A DNA stretch of 54,365 bases from the NCBI GenBank assembly GCA_018824205.1, contig JAHJGX010000058.1, forward strand, positions 1-54,365, written 5' to 3'. The notes under the pieces are model-generated. The model worked only from the letters and a program-made list of their open reading frames with translations. It did not search any database and had not been told where the DNA came from. Position 1 is the first letter of the stretch. Each line of letters starts with the position of its first letter. Made by a program: the position numbers and the translations under genes. Shown here piece after piece: positions 46,242 through 54,365 of this stretch. The stretch comes from a bacterium (lineage in GTDB: Bacteria; Fidelibacterota; UBA2242).

Positions 46242-48860
46242 ATGACAAAGAAAACGGAACATATCGACGAATCTACCCCGGTCATGCGCCAGTTCAGCGC
46301 CATTAAATCCAAATATCCCGACGCGCTGCTGCTGTTTCGCATGGGCGACTTTTATGAAACCTTCCGGGAAGACGCCAAAACTGCTGCAAAAATTCTAAAT
46401 ATTACATTGACCAAACGGGCGAATGGCAAAGCCTCTACCGTACCGCTGGCGGGTTTTCCCTATCATGCTCTGGATAATTACCTGCATAAACTGATCCGGG
46501 CCGGGCTGAAAGTGGCCATCTGTGAGCAGGTGGAAGATCCCAAAATGGCCAAGGGAATCGTCAAGCGGGAAGTGGTGGAACTGGTAACTCCCGGCACAGC
46601 TATTACTGACAATTACCTGGAAAAGGAAAAAAATAACTACCTGATATCGGTTACCTTCAATGAAACCGTGGCCGGCATGGCGACCATCGATGTCTCCACC
46701 GGTGAATTTTACCTCAGTGAAACGGTTCCCGAACGTTTAAAGGAAACCGTGCTGGCTCTGCAGCCTTCGGAAATCCTCTGTCCCGAACACTTACTCGGTG
46801 AGGTCAGTGCGCTGTTTGCCAATCAAGTCCTGCGGATCACGGCGATGGATGATTATTTCTATTCCCACGAGATGGCTTACGAAACGCTGATCAACCATTT
46901 CCGAACCCAGTCCTTGAAAGGCTTCGGCTGTGAAAAGGTCACGCATGGGATTATGGCGGCCGGTCCGATCATCAGTTATTTGCGGCAGAATCATCAGACT
47001 AACCTGGGGCATATTTCCAGTCTGCGCTTGCAGAGTGACAAGGACTTTGTCCTGATTGATGAGTTTACCCAGCGTAACTTGGAACTCTTTCGCACCATGC
47101 AGACCGGTGGCGAACGGGGGACTCTGTTTAATGTCATTAACGAAACCATGACTCCGGCAGGCAGCCGTTTGCTGGTGAAATGGATCCGTGGGCCACTGCA
47201 AGTGATCTCTGCAATTAAGAAACGACATGATTGTGTTGAGTTTTTTCTTGCTGAACATGACCAACGGAATAATTTTCGGAAAATCCTCAGTAAAACCAGT
47301 GATCTGGAGCGATTGCTATCGCGCTTATCGACAAACCGCGCCAGTGCCCGGGAACTGAATAATCTGAAAAGCACACTGGAGTTGGTTCCGGAAATAGCAA
47401 GTATCATTGATGATGACAGGATCTTCAATGATTTGAAATCCGATCTGCGGCCGCTGGAATCCTTAGTAAAAGTGCTGAACGATTCGATCAAAGACCAGGA
47501 TCTGCCCCTGTCGATTCGGGAGGGCGGGTTTATCCGGGATGGTTATTCCGGGGAACTGGACGAATATCGCTATATCATTAAACACGGCAAGGAGTGGATC
47601 CTGCAGATGCAGGCCGGGGAGCGGGAGAAACTGGGCATTCCAACGCTGAAAGTCGGGTACAACAGGGTTTTTGGGTATTATATTGATGTAACCAAACCTC
47701 ATGTGGACAAAGTCCCGGAGACCTACATCCGCAAACAGACCCTGGTGAATTCCGAGCGATTTATTACACCGGAATTAAAAGAATATGAAGAAAAGTTGCT
47801 GACCGCAGAAGAAAAAATAGGAACGCTGGAATACGAGATGTTCCAGACGATCCGGGAAGCGGTTCTGAAAGAGATTGTCAGCATTCAGCGCAATGCGGCT
47901 GTGATTGCGGAACTGGATGTGCTCTGTTCGTTTGCTTATATTGCGGACCGCAACAATTATCATCGTCCGGAAATTACTGAAAGTAGCCGTATCTTTATTA
48001 AAGATGGTCGTCATCCGGTCGTGGAGTCCTTGTTACCAGCAGGTGAGAATTTTATTCCCAACGATACCGATGTGGACAATAAAGAGAACCAGATACTGAT
48101 CATTACCGGCCCGAATATGGCGGGAAAATCCACCTATCTGCGACAGGTGGGCATCATCGTGCTGATGGCCCAAATGGGCAGCTTTATTCCGGCTGAAGCG
48201 GCGTCCATTGGCGTAGTGGACAAGATCTTTACCCGGGTGGGAGCCAGTGATAACCTGGCTGCCGGAGAATCTACTTTCCTGATGGAGATGAATGAAACCG
48301 CCAACATTCTCAACAATGTCACACCCCGATCATTGATACTGTTGGATGAAATCGGGCGCGGGACTTCTACGTATGACGGAATGTCTATTGCCTGGGCGGT
48401 AACTGAATATCTGCATCAGCATAAGGAAGTGGCCGCGAAGACGCTGTTTGCCACGCATTATCATGAATTGACGGAATTGGAAAAGTATCTTAAACGGGTC
48501 AGAAATCTGAATGTTGCCGTTAAAGAATACGGGGACAGGGTGGTATTTTTACGGAAGATCATTCCCGGCGGCTGTGATAAGAGCTACGGTATCCATGTGG
48601 CCCAGATGGCCGGAATACCTATGGAGGTGATTCACCGGGCCAATGAAATTATGTCCAATCTGAGCAGCGATGAACGGGTATTGCCGACGGATAAACTGAA
48701 GTATAAAAAAATGCCGGAACCCGATAAAAACCAGCTGGGACTGTTTGAACAGCGGGAAAGTGAACTGCGTAAAAAACTCAACGAAGTGAATGTCAACACC
48801 ATGACCCCGCTTGAAGCGCTCGAGAAACTGAACCAGTTGAAAAAAGAGTACGGCATCTAG
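46242..48860 (+). CDS. mutS: DNA mismatch repair protein MutS
   Basis: A protein of 872 aa, the MutS1 length. Domain I has the mismatch-wedge motif RMGDFYETF, with Phe and Glu. The connector, lever and clamp domains follow. The ATPase domain begins near residue 620 with Walker A GPNMAGKSTY. Walker B is LILLDEIGRGTSTYDG, and the C-terminal helix-turn-helix is near GIPMEVIHRANEI. It recognises mispairs and recruits MutL. It stands as a single-gene unit between a promoter and the terminator at 48864-48898. Confidence 0.99.
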   Translation: MTKKTEHIDESTPVMRQFSAIKSKYPDALLLFRMGDFYETFREDAKTAAKILNITLTKRANGKASTVPLAGFPYHALDNYLHKLIRAGLKVAICEQVEDPKMAKGIVKREVVELVTPGTAITDNYLEKEKNNYLISVTFNETVAGMATIDVSTGEFYLSETVPERLKETVLALQPSEILCPEHLLGEVSALFANQVLRITAMDDYFYSHEMAYETLINHFRTQSLKGFGCEKVTHGIMAAGPIISYLRQNHQTNLGHISSLRLQSDKDFVLIDEFTQRNLELFRTMQTGGERGTLFNVINETMTPAGSRLLVKWIRGPLQVISAIKKRHDCVEFFLAEHDQRNNFRKILSKTSDLERLLSRLSTNRASARELNNLKSTLELVPEIASIIDDDRIFNDLKSDLRPLESLVKVLNDSIKDQDLPLSIREGGFIRDGYSGELDEYRYIIKHGKEWILQMQAGEREKLGIPTLKVGYNRVFGYYIDVTKPHVDKVPETYIRKQTLVNSERFITPELKEYEEKLLTAEEKIGTLEYEMFQTIREAVLKEIVSIQRNAAVIAELDVLCSFAYIADRNNYHRPEITESSRIFIKDGRHPVVESLLPAGENFIPNDTDVDNKENQILIITGPNMAGKSTYLRQVGIIVLMAQMGSFIPAEAASIGVVDKIFTRVGASDNLAAGESTFLMEMNETANILNNVTPRSLILLDEIGRGTSTYDGMSIAWAVTEYLHQHKEVAAKTLFATHYHELTELEKYLKRVRNLNVAVKEYGDRVVFLRKIIPGGCDKSYGIHVAQMAGIPMEVIHRANEIMSNLSSDERVLPTDKLKYKKMPEPDKNQLGLFEQRESELRKKLNEVNVNTMTPLEALEKLNQLKKEYGI

Positions 48861-48863
48861 ATA

Positions 48864-48898
48864 CGGGAACAATCCCTCGGGGATCCCGGTTTAATTTT
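48864..48898 (+). terminator. Terminator after mutS
   Basis: ATCCC-TCG-GGGAT (48872-48884) is nested in CGGG/CCCG (48864-48867 and 48885-48888), with a 4-nt bulge on the left side. GTTTAATTTT follows. It ends mutS only a few bases before the next start codon. Confidence 0.6.
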
Positions 48899-48902
48899 CA
48901 TT

Positions 48903-49967
48903 ATGCTAAATCGACTATACTTACTTATCAATAAATTCACAGTCTCCTCCGGTTTTCTGGCCGGATTGATTGTTGTGATATCACTGTCTCCGGCACTGGC
49001 GCTGGGCGATAAATATGCCGGTGAATTTTTAAAGATTGGCATGGGCGTACGTGAAATGAGCTTGGGCGGATCGGTTGTCGCCGCAGCTCAGAATGCCTCG
49101 GCCGTGTACTGGAATCCGGCGGCGCTGGCTGCAAAACCGGTACTCTCCGGCGAATTCATGCATACTGAGGAGTTTGCCGGTGTACTCAACCTGGACTATG
49201 TGGCGCTGGCCCTGCCGGGATCGGCGGACTGGTCTTACGGATTTGGTTTTTTTCGGTCCGGAGTAGATGGAATTCCCGATACCCGTTCGGCCCTGATCGA
49301 TGAAAACGGCAACGGCGAATTGGATCCCGGCGAGCGCCTGAATTTTGGCAAGATCGGGACTTTCGGCGCCAGTGAGAATGCCCTGTTTTTTGCCATGGCC
49401 CGGCCGATGAATGCCAGACTGAATATCGGTGGAACCATAAAGACATTATATAAATCCCTGGGAATTAGCAATGCCTGGGGTGTCGGTTTTGACCTGGCCG
49501 CTCAATTTCAACTGTTGCCGGATCTATTTCTGGGAGCGATTCTCAGGGATGTAACAACGACGTTTTTGTATTACCCCGACGGGGACAATGAATTCATCGC
49601 GCCGTCTCTGCAACTGGGCGCTGCTTATAGCATTAGCCCAGTATTTTTGCCGGTGATTTTCCGGCCATCGCTTGGCCTGGATATCAATCTGGAAGGAGAG
49701 ACCAACCAGTCCGATCTGAACCTTGGTTTCATCAGCGCCGGTGTTCGTCTGGGTTTGGAAATGCAGGTCAAGGAGCATATCATGCTGCGCATCGGCCGGG
49801 ACAATCTGGGTAGTACCCATGTGGGATTTGGGCTTAATACGCCGATTGGCAGTATTGATTATGGTCTGGCCATGGGCGGCTCCTATGCCGAACTTGGTCA
49901 GTCCCATCGCATCGGCCTCACGCTGCATTTTGCAGAGTTGGGCCGGTATGTGAAAGAGTATTTGTAA
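48903..49967 (+). CDS. PorV/PorQ-family outer-membrane protein
   Basis: A protein of 354 aa with a signal peptide (GFLAGLIVVISLSPALALG). The mature protein opens with AGEFLKIGMGVREMSLGGSV and AQNASAVYWNPAALA, the hallmark of the PorV/UPF0164 group, a FadL-related outer-membrane barrel. Beta strands continue to the end, and RIGLTLHFAELGRY closes the barrel. PorV proteins shuttle type IX secretion substrates; the sorting-domain protein at the window end is a plausible client type. A mutS terminator ends just upstream and no ribosome-binding site is evident, so its promoter is unclear. Confidence 0.85.
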   Translation: MLNRLYLLINKFTVSSGFLAGLIVVISLSPALALGDKYAGEFLKIGMGVREMSLGGSVVAAAQNASAVYWNPAALAAKPVLSGEFMHTEEFAGVLNLDYVALALPGSADWSYGFGFFRSGVDGIPDTRSALIDENGNGELDPGERLNFGKIGTFGASENALFFAMARPMNARLNIGGTIKTLYKSLGISNAWGVGFDLAAQFQLLPDLFLGAILRDVTTTFLYYPDGDNEFIAPSLQLGAAYSISPVFLPVIFRPSLGLDINLEGETNQSDLNLGFISAGVRLGLEMQVKEHIMLRIGRDNLGSTHVGFGLNTPIGSIDYGLAMGGSYAELGQSHRIGLTLHFAELGRYVKEYL

Positions 49968-49989
49968 TACAGCAGTCATATTCCATTCT

Positions 49990-50052
49990 CGTTCCGGGGC
50001 TCCCCGCCGACTTGTCGGCAATCTGGTCGGGCAGGTGCTCCGGAGCGGGACT
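49990..50052. repeat. Intergenic hairpin element with nested palindromes
   Basis: An imperfect outer inverted repeat pairs CGTTCCGGGGCTCC (from 49990) with GGTGCTCCGGAGCGGG (to about 50049). Inside it, GCCGAC-TT-GTCGGC (50006-50019) is a perfect hairpin, followed by GGTCGGGCAGG. It resembles the palindromic elements seen in FCB and candidate-phylum genomes and could be transcribed as a hairpin between the PorV-like gene and abiE. Confidence 0.55.
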
Positions 50053-50100
50053 ATCCATAAAAAGTGTCAACAACTTCAAATTGGAAATATTTATTTGAAT

Positions 50101-50125
50101 AACTTACCAATTATGGTAAGTTACC
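50101..50125. promoter_or_regulatory. Operator-like palindrome of the AbiE operon
   Basis: AACTTACC (50101-50108) and GGTAAGTT (50115-50122) are a perfect 8-bp inverted repeat with a 6-bp spacer, and a third half-site TTACC (50121-50125) follows. GGTAAG also lies eight bases before the ATG, so the site could hide the ribosome-binding sequence. This fits autoregulation by the AbiEi antitoxin, as known for AbiE systems. Confidence 0.55.
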
Positions 50126-50128
50126 TAT

Positions 50129-50791
50129 ATGAAATATGAAGAGCTTGAACGTATATTCAAAACCCGCCCGTTTTTCGAGACCTATGAACTGGTGACGCTA
50201 TTTAATGAGCCCGAGCCGCAGATAATGTCACGGATTTCGCGCTGGGTCAAACAGGGCAAACTCATCCGCTTACGCCGGGGAAAATATCTGCTTGCGTCGC
50301 CCTATCAAAAAAAAGGGGCTGATCTTTTTTACATTTCGAATTACCTCTATACACCTTCGTTTATTAGTCTTTTTACTGCGTTACAGCATTATCACTGTAT
50401 TCCCGAAGAGGTTCATGTCATTCAGGCAATTACCACGCGTCAGACCGCAGCCTGGGATACGAGTATCGGACGATTTCGGTACTTCAGCACGGTACCCGAC
50501 CGGTTTTTTGGTTATTCCAAAATGTCACTGGGTGATAGTGAGCAGCAGAACGCTTATATCGCTGATGTGGAAAGAGCGCTTGTGGATATTTGTTATTTTT
50601 CAACAGGCGAATGGGAGCAAAAACGCTGGTCGGAACTCCGCTTGCAGAATGTTGAGCGTTTCAGCGCCGATCGTTTACAGGAATATGCCGGCCGTCTGAA
50701 AAGCCAAAAAGTGCAGCGGGGAACCCGTCAGTTGCTGGATTATTTGAATGGGCAGGCCTGTCTGCCGTGGCACAGGCAGGGAACTGAGTGA
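50129..50791 (+). CDS. AbiEi-type antitoxin/transcriptional regulator
   Basis: A protein of 220 aa with an N-terminal winged-helix domain (FFETYELVTLFNEPEPQIMSR, then WVKQGKLIRLRRGKYLL) and the AbiEi C-terminal domain (SNYLYTPSFISLFTALQHYH, FFGYSKM, ADVERALVDICYF). In type IV AbiE systems it represses its own promoter and counteracts the AbiEii toxin. The last codons (QACLPWHRQGTE) come from a palindromic repeat at 50751-50780, so the natural C-terminus may have been altered. It overlaps abiEii by 4 bp. Confidence 0.85.
   Translation: MKYEELERIFKTRPFFETYELVTLFNEPEPQIMSRISRWVKQGKLIRLRRGKYLLASPYQKKGADLFYISNYLYTPSFISLFTALQHYHCIPEEVHVIQAITTRQTAAWDTSIGRFRYFSTVPDRFFGYSKMSLGDSEQQNAYIADVERALVDICYFSTGEWEQKRWSELRLQNVERFSADRLQEYAGRLKSQKVQRGTRQLLDYLNGQACLPWHRQGTE
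50751..50780. repeat. Palindromic element at the 3' end of the AbiEi gene
   Basis: TGCC-GT-GGCA forms the inner stem and GCCTG/CAGGC the outer stem, with a 2-nt bulge. The design is like that of the element in mltB (27410-27439). It encodes the final residues of AbiEi. Confidence 0.55.
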
Positions 50792-51600
50792 AAGAGCAAA
50801 TTAAATACATTTTACAAAATAGTCACAATCCCCAACAGGCGCGTCTGCTCCTCAGGGAATATTTGCAGCATGTAATCTTGCGCCAGTTATTTGAGATGAA
50901 ATTGTTGCAGGAATTGGTTTTCCAGGGGGGTACAGCGTTGCGAATTATTTACGGGTTAAACCGTTTTTCTGAGGACCTGGATTTTCAATTACTTAATGCG
51001 CCGAGCCGCTATTCTATAACGGCAACAATACTGAAACTTCGCCGGAACCTGGAAAAACAGGGCTATCTTATTTCCGATACTTCAGTGAATGAAAAAACGG
51101 TCAGTTCGACATTTATCTGGTTTGAGGGTTTGTTAGCTGAATTTGGTTTGTCTCTGCACAGTAATGAAAAACTCAGTGTCAAAATTGATCTCGATACCAA
51201 TCCTCCGGATGGATACGGAAAACAGGCAATATTAATCAACCGTTATTTTCCCTTCAGCCTGATCCAGCACGACCTGCCCAGTTTTTTATCAGGTAAACTC
51301 CATGCCGTTTTGCAGCGTGCTTACACAAAAGGAAGGGATTATTATGATCTGGTATTTCTGCTATCCCGCTGGAAGGGGCTCAAACCAAATATACCATTTT
51401 TATCCAATACGCTTACCCAAACCGGGTATTCCGGGGAGCCGGTTACTGAGCAAAACTGGCGGGAAATCATCCTGCGGCGAATTAATGAAACCGAATGGGA
51501 CGAAGTAATCAACGATGTGGAACCCTTTCTGGAATCCAACGTTGATTTGCAGCTGCTGACCCGTGAAAACCTGATCCAACTTCTCTCTGAAAATCATTGA
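50788..51600 (+). CDS. AbiEii-type nucleotidyltransferase toxin
   Basis: A protein of 270 aa from a GTG that overlaps the antitoxin stop. The nucleotidyltransferase core has LVFQGGTALRIIYG and RFSEDLDFQLL with the metal-binding aspartates. A later Lys/Asp motif is AVLQRAYTKGRDYYDLVFLL. AbiEii/MenT-type toxins transfer nucleotides, some of them to tRNA acceptor ends. The pair can act as a phage-abortive or plasmid-stabilising module. No mobile element borders were found. All recognised motifs are present. Confidence 0.88.
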   Translation: MKEQIKYILQNSHNPQQARLLLREYLQHVILRQLFEMKLLQELVFQGGTALRIIYGLNRFSEDLDFQLLNAPSRYSITATILKLRRNLEKQGYLISDTSVNEKTVSSTFIWFEGLLAEFGLSLHSNEKLSVKIDLDTNPPDGYGKQAILINRYFPFSLIQHDLPSFLSGKLHAVLQRAYTKGRDYYDLVFLLSRWKGLKPNIPFLSNTLTQTGYSGEPVTEQNWREIILRRINETEWDEVINDVEPFLESNVDLQLLTRENLIQLLSENH

Positions 51601-51642
51601 GTTGGGCGATTGCCCATTCGATCGTATTGGACCAGCGAAGGA

Positions 51643-53298
51643 TTATCCTGCGGTCCGCGGATCCAGCGGTTTCACGATGACGCTCTTTGTGAATTTTGTG
51701 AATACTTTTCCCGGCGGCATGTCCTTGCGTTTCCAAACGTATTTTCGTTTGGTATAAATCACCGGGACGATTGTGGAGTGCTTGGCTTTGCTGTAGAATG
51801 CGGCTATCCCAGCGGTGATCTCAATCAACTCGTTGGGGAGTGAATCCTGTTTATTGGGATTGCGCACGACTACATGGGAGCCGGGACCGTGCTCCGCATG
51901 GAACCAGAAATCCTCGGGCCGGGCGTGTTTGAAACTGAGCAGATCGTTATCTTTGGCGCTTTTGCCAACCAGGATTTCCCGGTCATTGATCAAAAACCGG
52001 TGATAGGGCTGGCGTTCCACGGACTCCGGGCCGGTCTGCTGTTGAACAAAGCGGGCCGGAATCTGTTGCTGAATTTGCCGCATGGTCTTGAGATCGTCAC
52101 ACCTTTCGATTGCTTTTAATTGCCCGGCAATTTCTTGAATCGATTGTTCAGTATTTCTCAGGGAATGCTGAAGTTCCGTCCGGGAATCTTCAATCTGACG
52201 GCTTTTTTCGTAATACTTATTGGCATTTTCGGCGGCGCTGAGTTTCGGGTTCAGGGGAATGCGAACCCGCTGATCGAGGTTGTTCAGGCTTGCTAATTCA
52301 ATTTCAGCCGCATATCCGTGAATCTGGTAGAGATTAACCAGCAAAGTGTCGGCCCATTCGCGGTATTCATTGGCCGTAGGTAGATTTGACAGGTCCGTTT
52401 TCTGTTTGGTGAATTTTCGTTGCTGTTGCTGTAGCGCGAGTGTTAATCGGTTGCTGAGCTGTTTACGGATTTGTTCCAAACTGTCGGTTCGGTAAAACAG
52501 AGAGATATAATACTGGTTTGCCTCGATAATGGTGTCGAAAGGCTTCGGTGTTGCTGTTTTCTGAGATTGTAATGTCAGCAATGCAAACAGCGGGACAGGA
52601 TCTTCGTAGATGTAGTTGCGATTCTGATCGATTTCCGCCAAAACTACTTGATAACTCCGGTAAAAATCCCGAATATTTTCATCTGAAAGATTGATGACCA
52701 GGGTTTTTTTCGGTAATCCGACCCGAAATGATATCTCATCGGCCAGGATTTTAGAATGGACCGGAACCAGCATGCGGGCCATGATTTTCTCAACAGTAAG
52801 ATCGGGATGTTTTTCCAAAACAATTCGGAATGAATCTTCTGTAAGAAACAGACGATCATTGTTCGTGAAATTATCCGGATTAACTACGGGCACTTGCCGG
52901 GCTTTCTGAAAGGATTCGATCAGCTGCAGTTCCTGGTTCAGGAAAAAGATATTGCCGTTAATCCCGTAGAGTTGCAGCAGCAGGTAGCCCATTCCATTTT
53001 TCAGAGATATCAGGATTTCCCGGTCTGAGCGATGCCAGGCCACCCCGGCGATCTGCAAACCCGTAATGGATTTAAGGAGCGGCACCCGGTGTCGCGGTTC
53101 GTGACTGTTTGTTTCAAACTGGAGACAGGGCAGTGGATTCTGGAACAGGAGCCGCAGGCCGTTAATATCGTGACAATTCTCGATCCCGATGACCAGCTCG
53201 TTTTTATGATGAGTGTAAATACTGCCGGTGACCGCATCGGGCAGAACCGAGTTCAGATATTTGGCCATGGAACGAATATGAAACCAGCTGTTGAACAT
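51643..53298 (-). CDS. rqcH: RqcH/NFACT-family protein (Rqc2 homologue)
   Basis: A protein of 551 aa. The NFACT-N domain covers residues 1-200, with the Asp-Arg pair in the RSDREILISL segment. A HhH/coiled-coil middle runs through 270-420 (ALQQQQRKFTKQKTDLSNLP, RTELQHSLRNTEQSIQEIAG). The NFACT-R domain has GKSAKDNDLLSFKHARPEDF, FHAEHGPGSHVVVRNPNK and a basic C-terminus. RqcH binds split large subunits and adds C-terminal alanine tails to stalled chains. It is convergent with abiEii and heads leftward alone. Confidence 0.9.
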   Translation of the reverse strand: MFNSWFHIRSMAKYLNSVLPDAVTGSIYTHHKNELVIGIENCHDINGLRLLFQNPLPCLQFETNSHEPRHRVPLLKSITGLQIAGVAWHRSDREILISLKNGMGYLLLQLYGINGNIFFLNQELQLIESFQKARQVPVVNPDNFTNNDRLFLTEDSFRIVLEKHPDLTVEKIMARMLVPVHSKILADEISFRVGLPKKTLVINLSDENIRDFYRSYQVVLAEIDQNRNYIYEDPVPLFALLTLQSQKTATPKPFDTIIEANQYYISLFYRTDSLEQIRKQLSNRLTLALQQQQRKFTKQKTDLSNLPTANEYREWADTLLVNLYQIHGYAAEIELASLNNLDQRVRIPLNPKLSAAENANKYYEKSRQIEDSRTELQHSLRNTEQSIQEIAGQLKAIERCDDLKTMRQIQQQIPARFVQQQTGPESVERQPYHRFLINDREILVGKSAKDNDLLSFKHARPEDFWFHAEHGPGSHVVVRNPNKQDSLPNELIEITAGIAAFYSKAKHSTIVPVIYTKRKYVWKRKDMPPGKVFTKFTKSVIVKPLDPRTAG

Positions 53299-53361
53299 GC
53301 CGGAAAATAAACAAGAAGCAGGTGAAATGAAATGATTAAACGAACCGGTTATTTTTAACCA

Positions 53362-54365
53362 TTATTTGATCAGTAAACATTTTCGGGTATAAATCCGGCC
53401 GGCGGTTTCCATTCGGAGGAGATAAATGCCGCTGCCGGAGGTATGTGCATTCCAGTGAATCTCATATGTTCCGGCCGGCTGATAACGATCAATCAGATCG
53501 GAGACGGATTTACCGGTCATATCGGAGATTTGAATCCTTATATGAGATTTTTCGGGCAGATGATAGCGGATGACAGTCTTTGTGTTAAAGGGATTTGGAT
53601 AGTTTTGGTCCAGGCGGAAATCAGGAAGTGTGGAGGGATGATTTTTATCAGGTATTGCTGAAGTGGCTGAAAAAACCGGTTTCCAATCGGGCTGAATATT
53701 ATCCCCGGCCAGGGTTGTAATCTGCTGGGTGGATGTTCCGCTGGTATCCATGGTGTAAATCTGATAATTTCCGTTGCGGTTGGATACAAAAGCGATATTC
53801 TGGCCATCGGGCGACCAGTCGGCCCCCACATCTTCGGAGGAATGATTGGTCAATCGCTGCAGATTCGTACCGTCATTGTCCATGATATAGATTTCTGAAT
53901 TTCCGTCCCGGGTGAACTGAAAGACAAGTTTGTAACCGTCAGGAGATCAGGAGGGCCAGCGGTCATCGGCTGAATTATTGGTGAGTTGTCGCTGATCGTT
54001 ACCATCAATATTCATTGTGTAAATTTCCGAGTTTCCGTCTTGAGATGAATGATAGGCGATCCGATCCCCAAATGGCGACCATTCCGGTCCGCTGCCGATC
54101 ACATTTTCCAGTTTATGGAGATTGTTTCCGCTTGAATCCATTATCCAGATTTCGGCATTACCGGTAGCCGATTCCCGGCCGAAGACGATGGTTGTACCAT
54201 CCGGTGACCAGGAAGGGTTGTGGTCCCAGACATTTTCAGTATATGTTAGTTGTTTGACGTTGCTGCCATCGGCGTTCATGACAAAGATCGATCAGGTTGG
54301 CCGATCGGTATAGTGGATGTAGAAGGCGATTTTCTCCCCGTCGGGCGACCAGCAGGGGCCGCAGT
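53362..54365 (-). pseudogene. PD40 beta-propeller protein with T9SS-type sorting domain; two in-frame UGA codons; 5' end off the window
   Basis: One minus-strand frame stays open from the window edge to 53362 except for two TGA codons, at 54292-54294 and 53947-53949. It encodes repeated PD40/TolB-like units (WSPDGEKIAFY, NPSWSPDGTTIVFG, EWSPFGDRIAYHS, ADWSPDGQNIAFVSNRNGN), then a C-terminal sorting domain (RLDQNYPNPFNTKTVIRYHL through GSGIYLLRMETAG to CLLIK), as in proteins sent through type IX secretion. The second TGA falls exactly where Trp of PSWSPDG is expected, and the first where Trp before SIFVMN is likely. Each is one base from TGG, in the context CCTGATC. Either the gene is decayed or the sequence has two errors. 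Confidence 0.75.

Noticed and set aside
53947-53949. UGA in the PD40 gene read as selenocysteine
   Set aside because: Selenocysteine replaces Cys, whereas the position is a canonical Trp of the PD40 motif, and no SECIS-like hairpin is apparent directly downstream.

Overview
The window looks like a chromosomal segment of a Gram-negative, LPS-bearing bacterium of the FCB superphylum. Calditrichota, KSB1 or Neomarinimicrobiota-like lineages are the best guess; this is inference from gene content, as there is no rRNA in the window. The signs are a KDO/lipid A/Lpt gene set, a PorV/PorQ-type outer-membrane protein, a WD40-like (PD40) protein ending in a type IX secretion-type C-terminal sorting domain, many TPR lipoproteins, and selA-selB.

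Layout. (1) 1-5310: a complete type II-C CRISPR-Cas locus. It has a 13-repeat array transcribed rightward into a terminator, then cas2, cas1 and a compact 998-aa cas9 on the minus strand, and a divergently transcribed tracrRNA that I could identify by its anti-repeat, hairpins and terminator. (2) 5364-17945: a long plus-strand housekeeping operon: a short GatC-like ORF, kdsB, pyrG, kdsA, kdsC, kdsD, lptC, lptB, rpoN, hflK, hflC, hslV, hslU, argF. Most junctions overlap or are nearly abutting. It makes CMP-KDO (with its own CTP supply), moves LPS, and adds sigma-54 and membrane/cytosolic proteolysis. (3) 17954-29174: a multi-PAS protein without a kinase; a minus-strand run of a CYTH protein, a D-cysteine desulfhydrase-like enzyme, a UPF0316 membrane protein, a lipoprotein and a divergent LspA; a TPR protein overlapping a GH37/GH63-like lipoprotein; MltB; an amidohydrolase; and an unrecognised structured RNA ahead of a BaeRF gene. 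(4) 30438-38395: the most unusual region, a self-contained operon with its own sigma-70-like promoter and terminator. It encodes an FxLYD lipoprotein, two CpoB/YbgF-like coiled-coil/TPR proteins, a beta-rich protein with coiled coil and TPR, MotA, MotB, a reduced FliF-like protein and a three-domain FliG. No export apparatus, FliM/FliN, rod, hook or filament gene is present. It reads as a membrane-anchored rotary or force-generating motor linked to the periplasm and outer membrane rather than a flagellum. (5) 38427-48898: a TPR protein, ispG, a small exported protein, an LpxL-type acyltransferase, a Sua5/YrdC protein, selA, selB and mutS. (6) 48903-54365: a PorV-like protein, a hairpin element, an AbiE-type toxin-antitoxin pair with an operator-like palindrome, an RqcH/NFACT protein, and the 3' part of a PD40/sorting-domain gene with two in-frame UGA codons at expected tryptophan positions.

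No tRNA, rRNA, insertion sequence or prophage gene was seen. Functional assignments come from reading the protein sequences; no database search was run.
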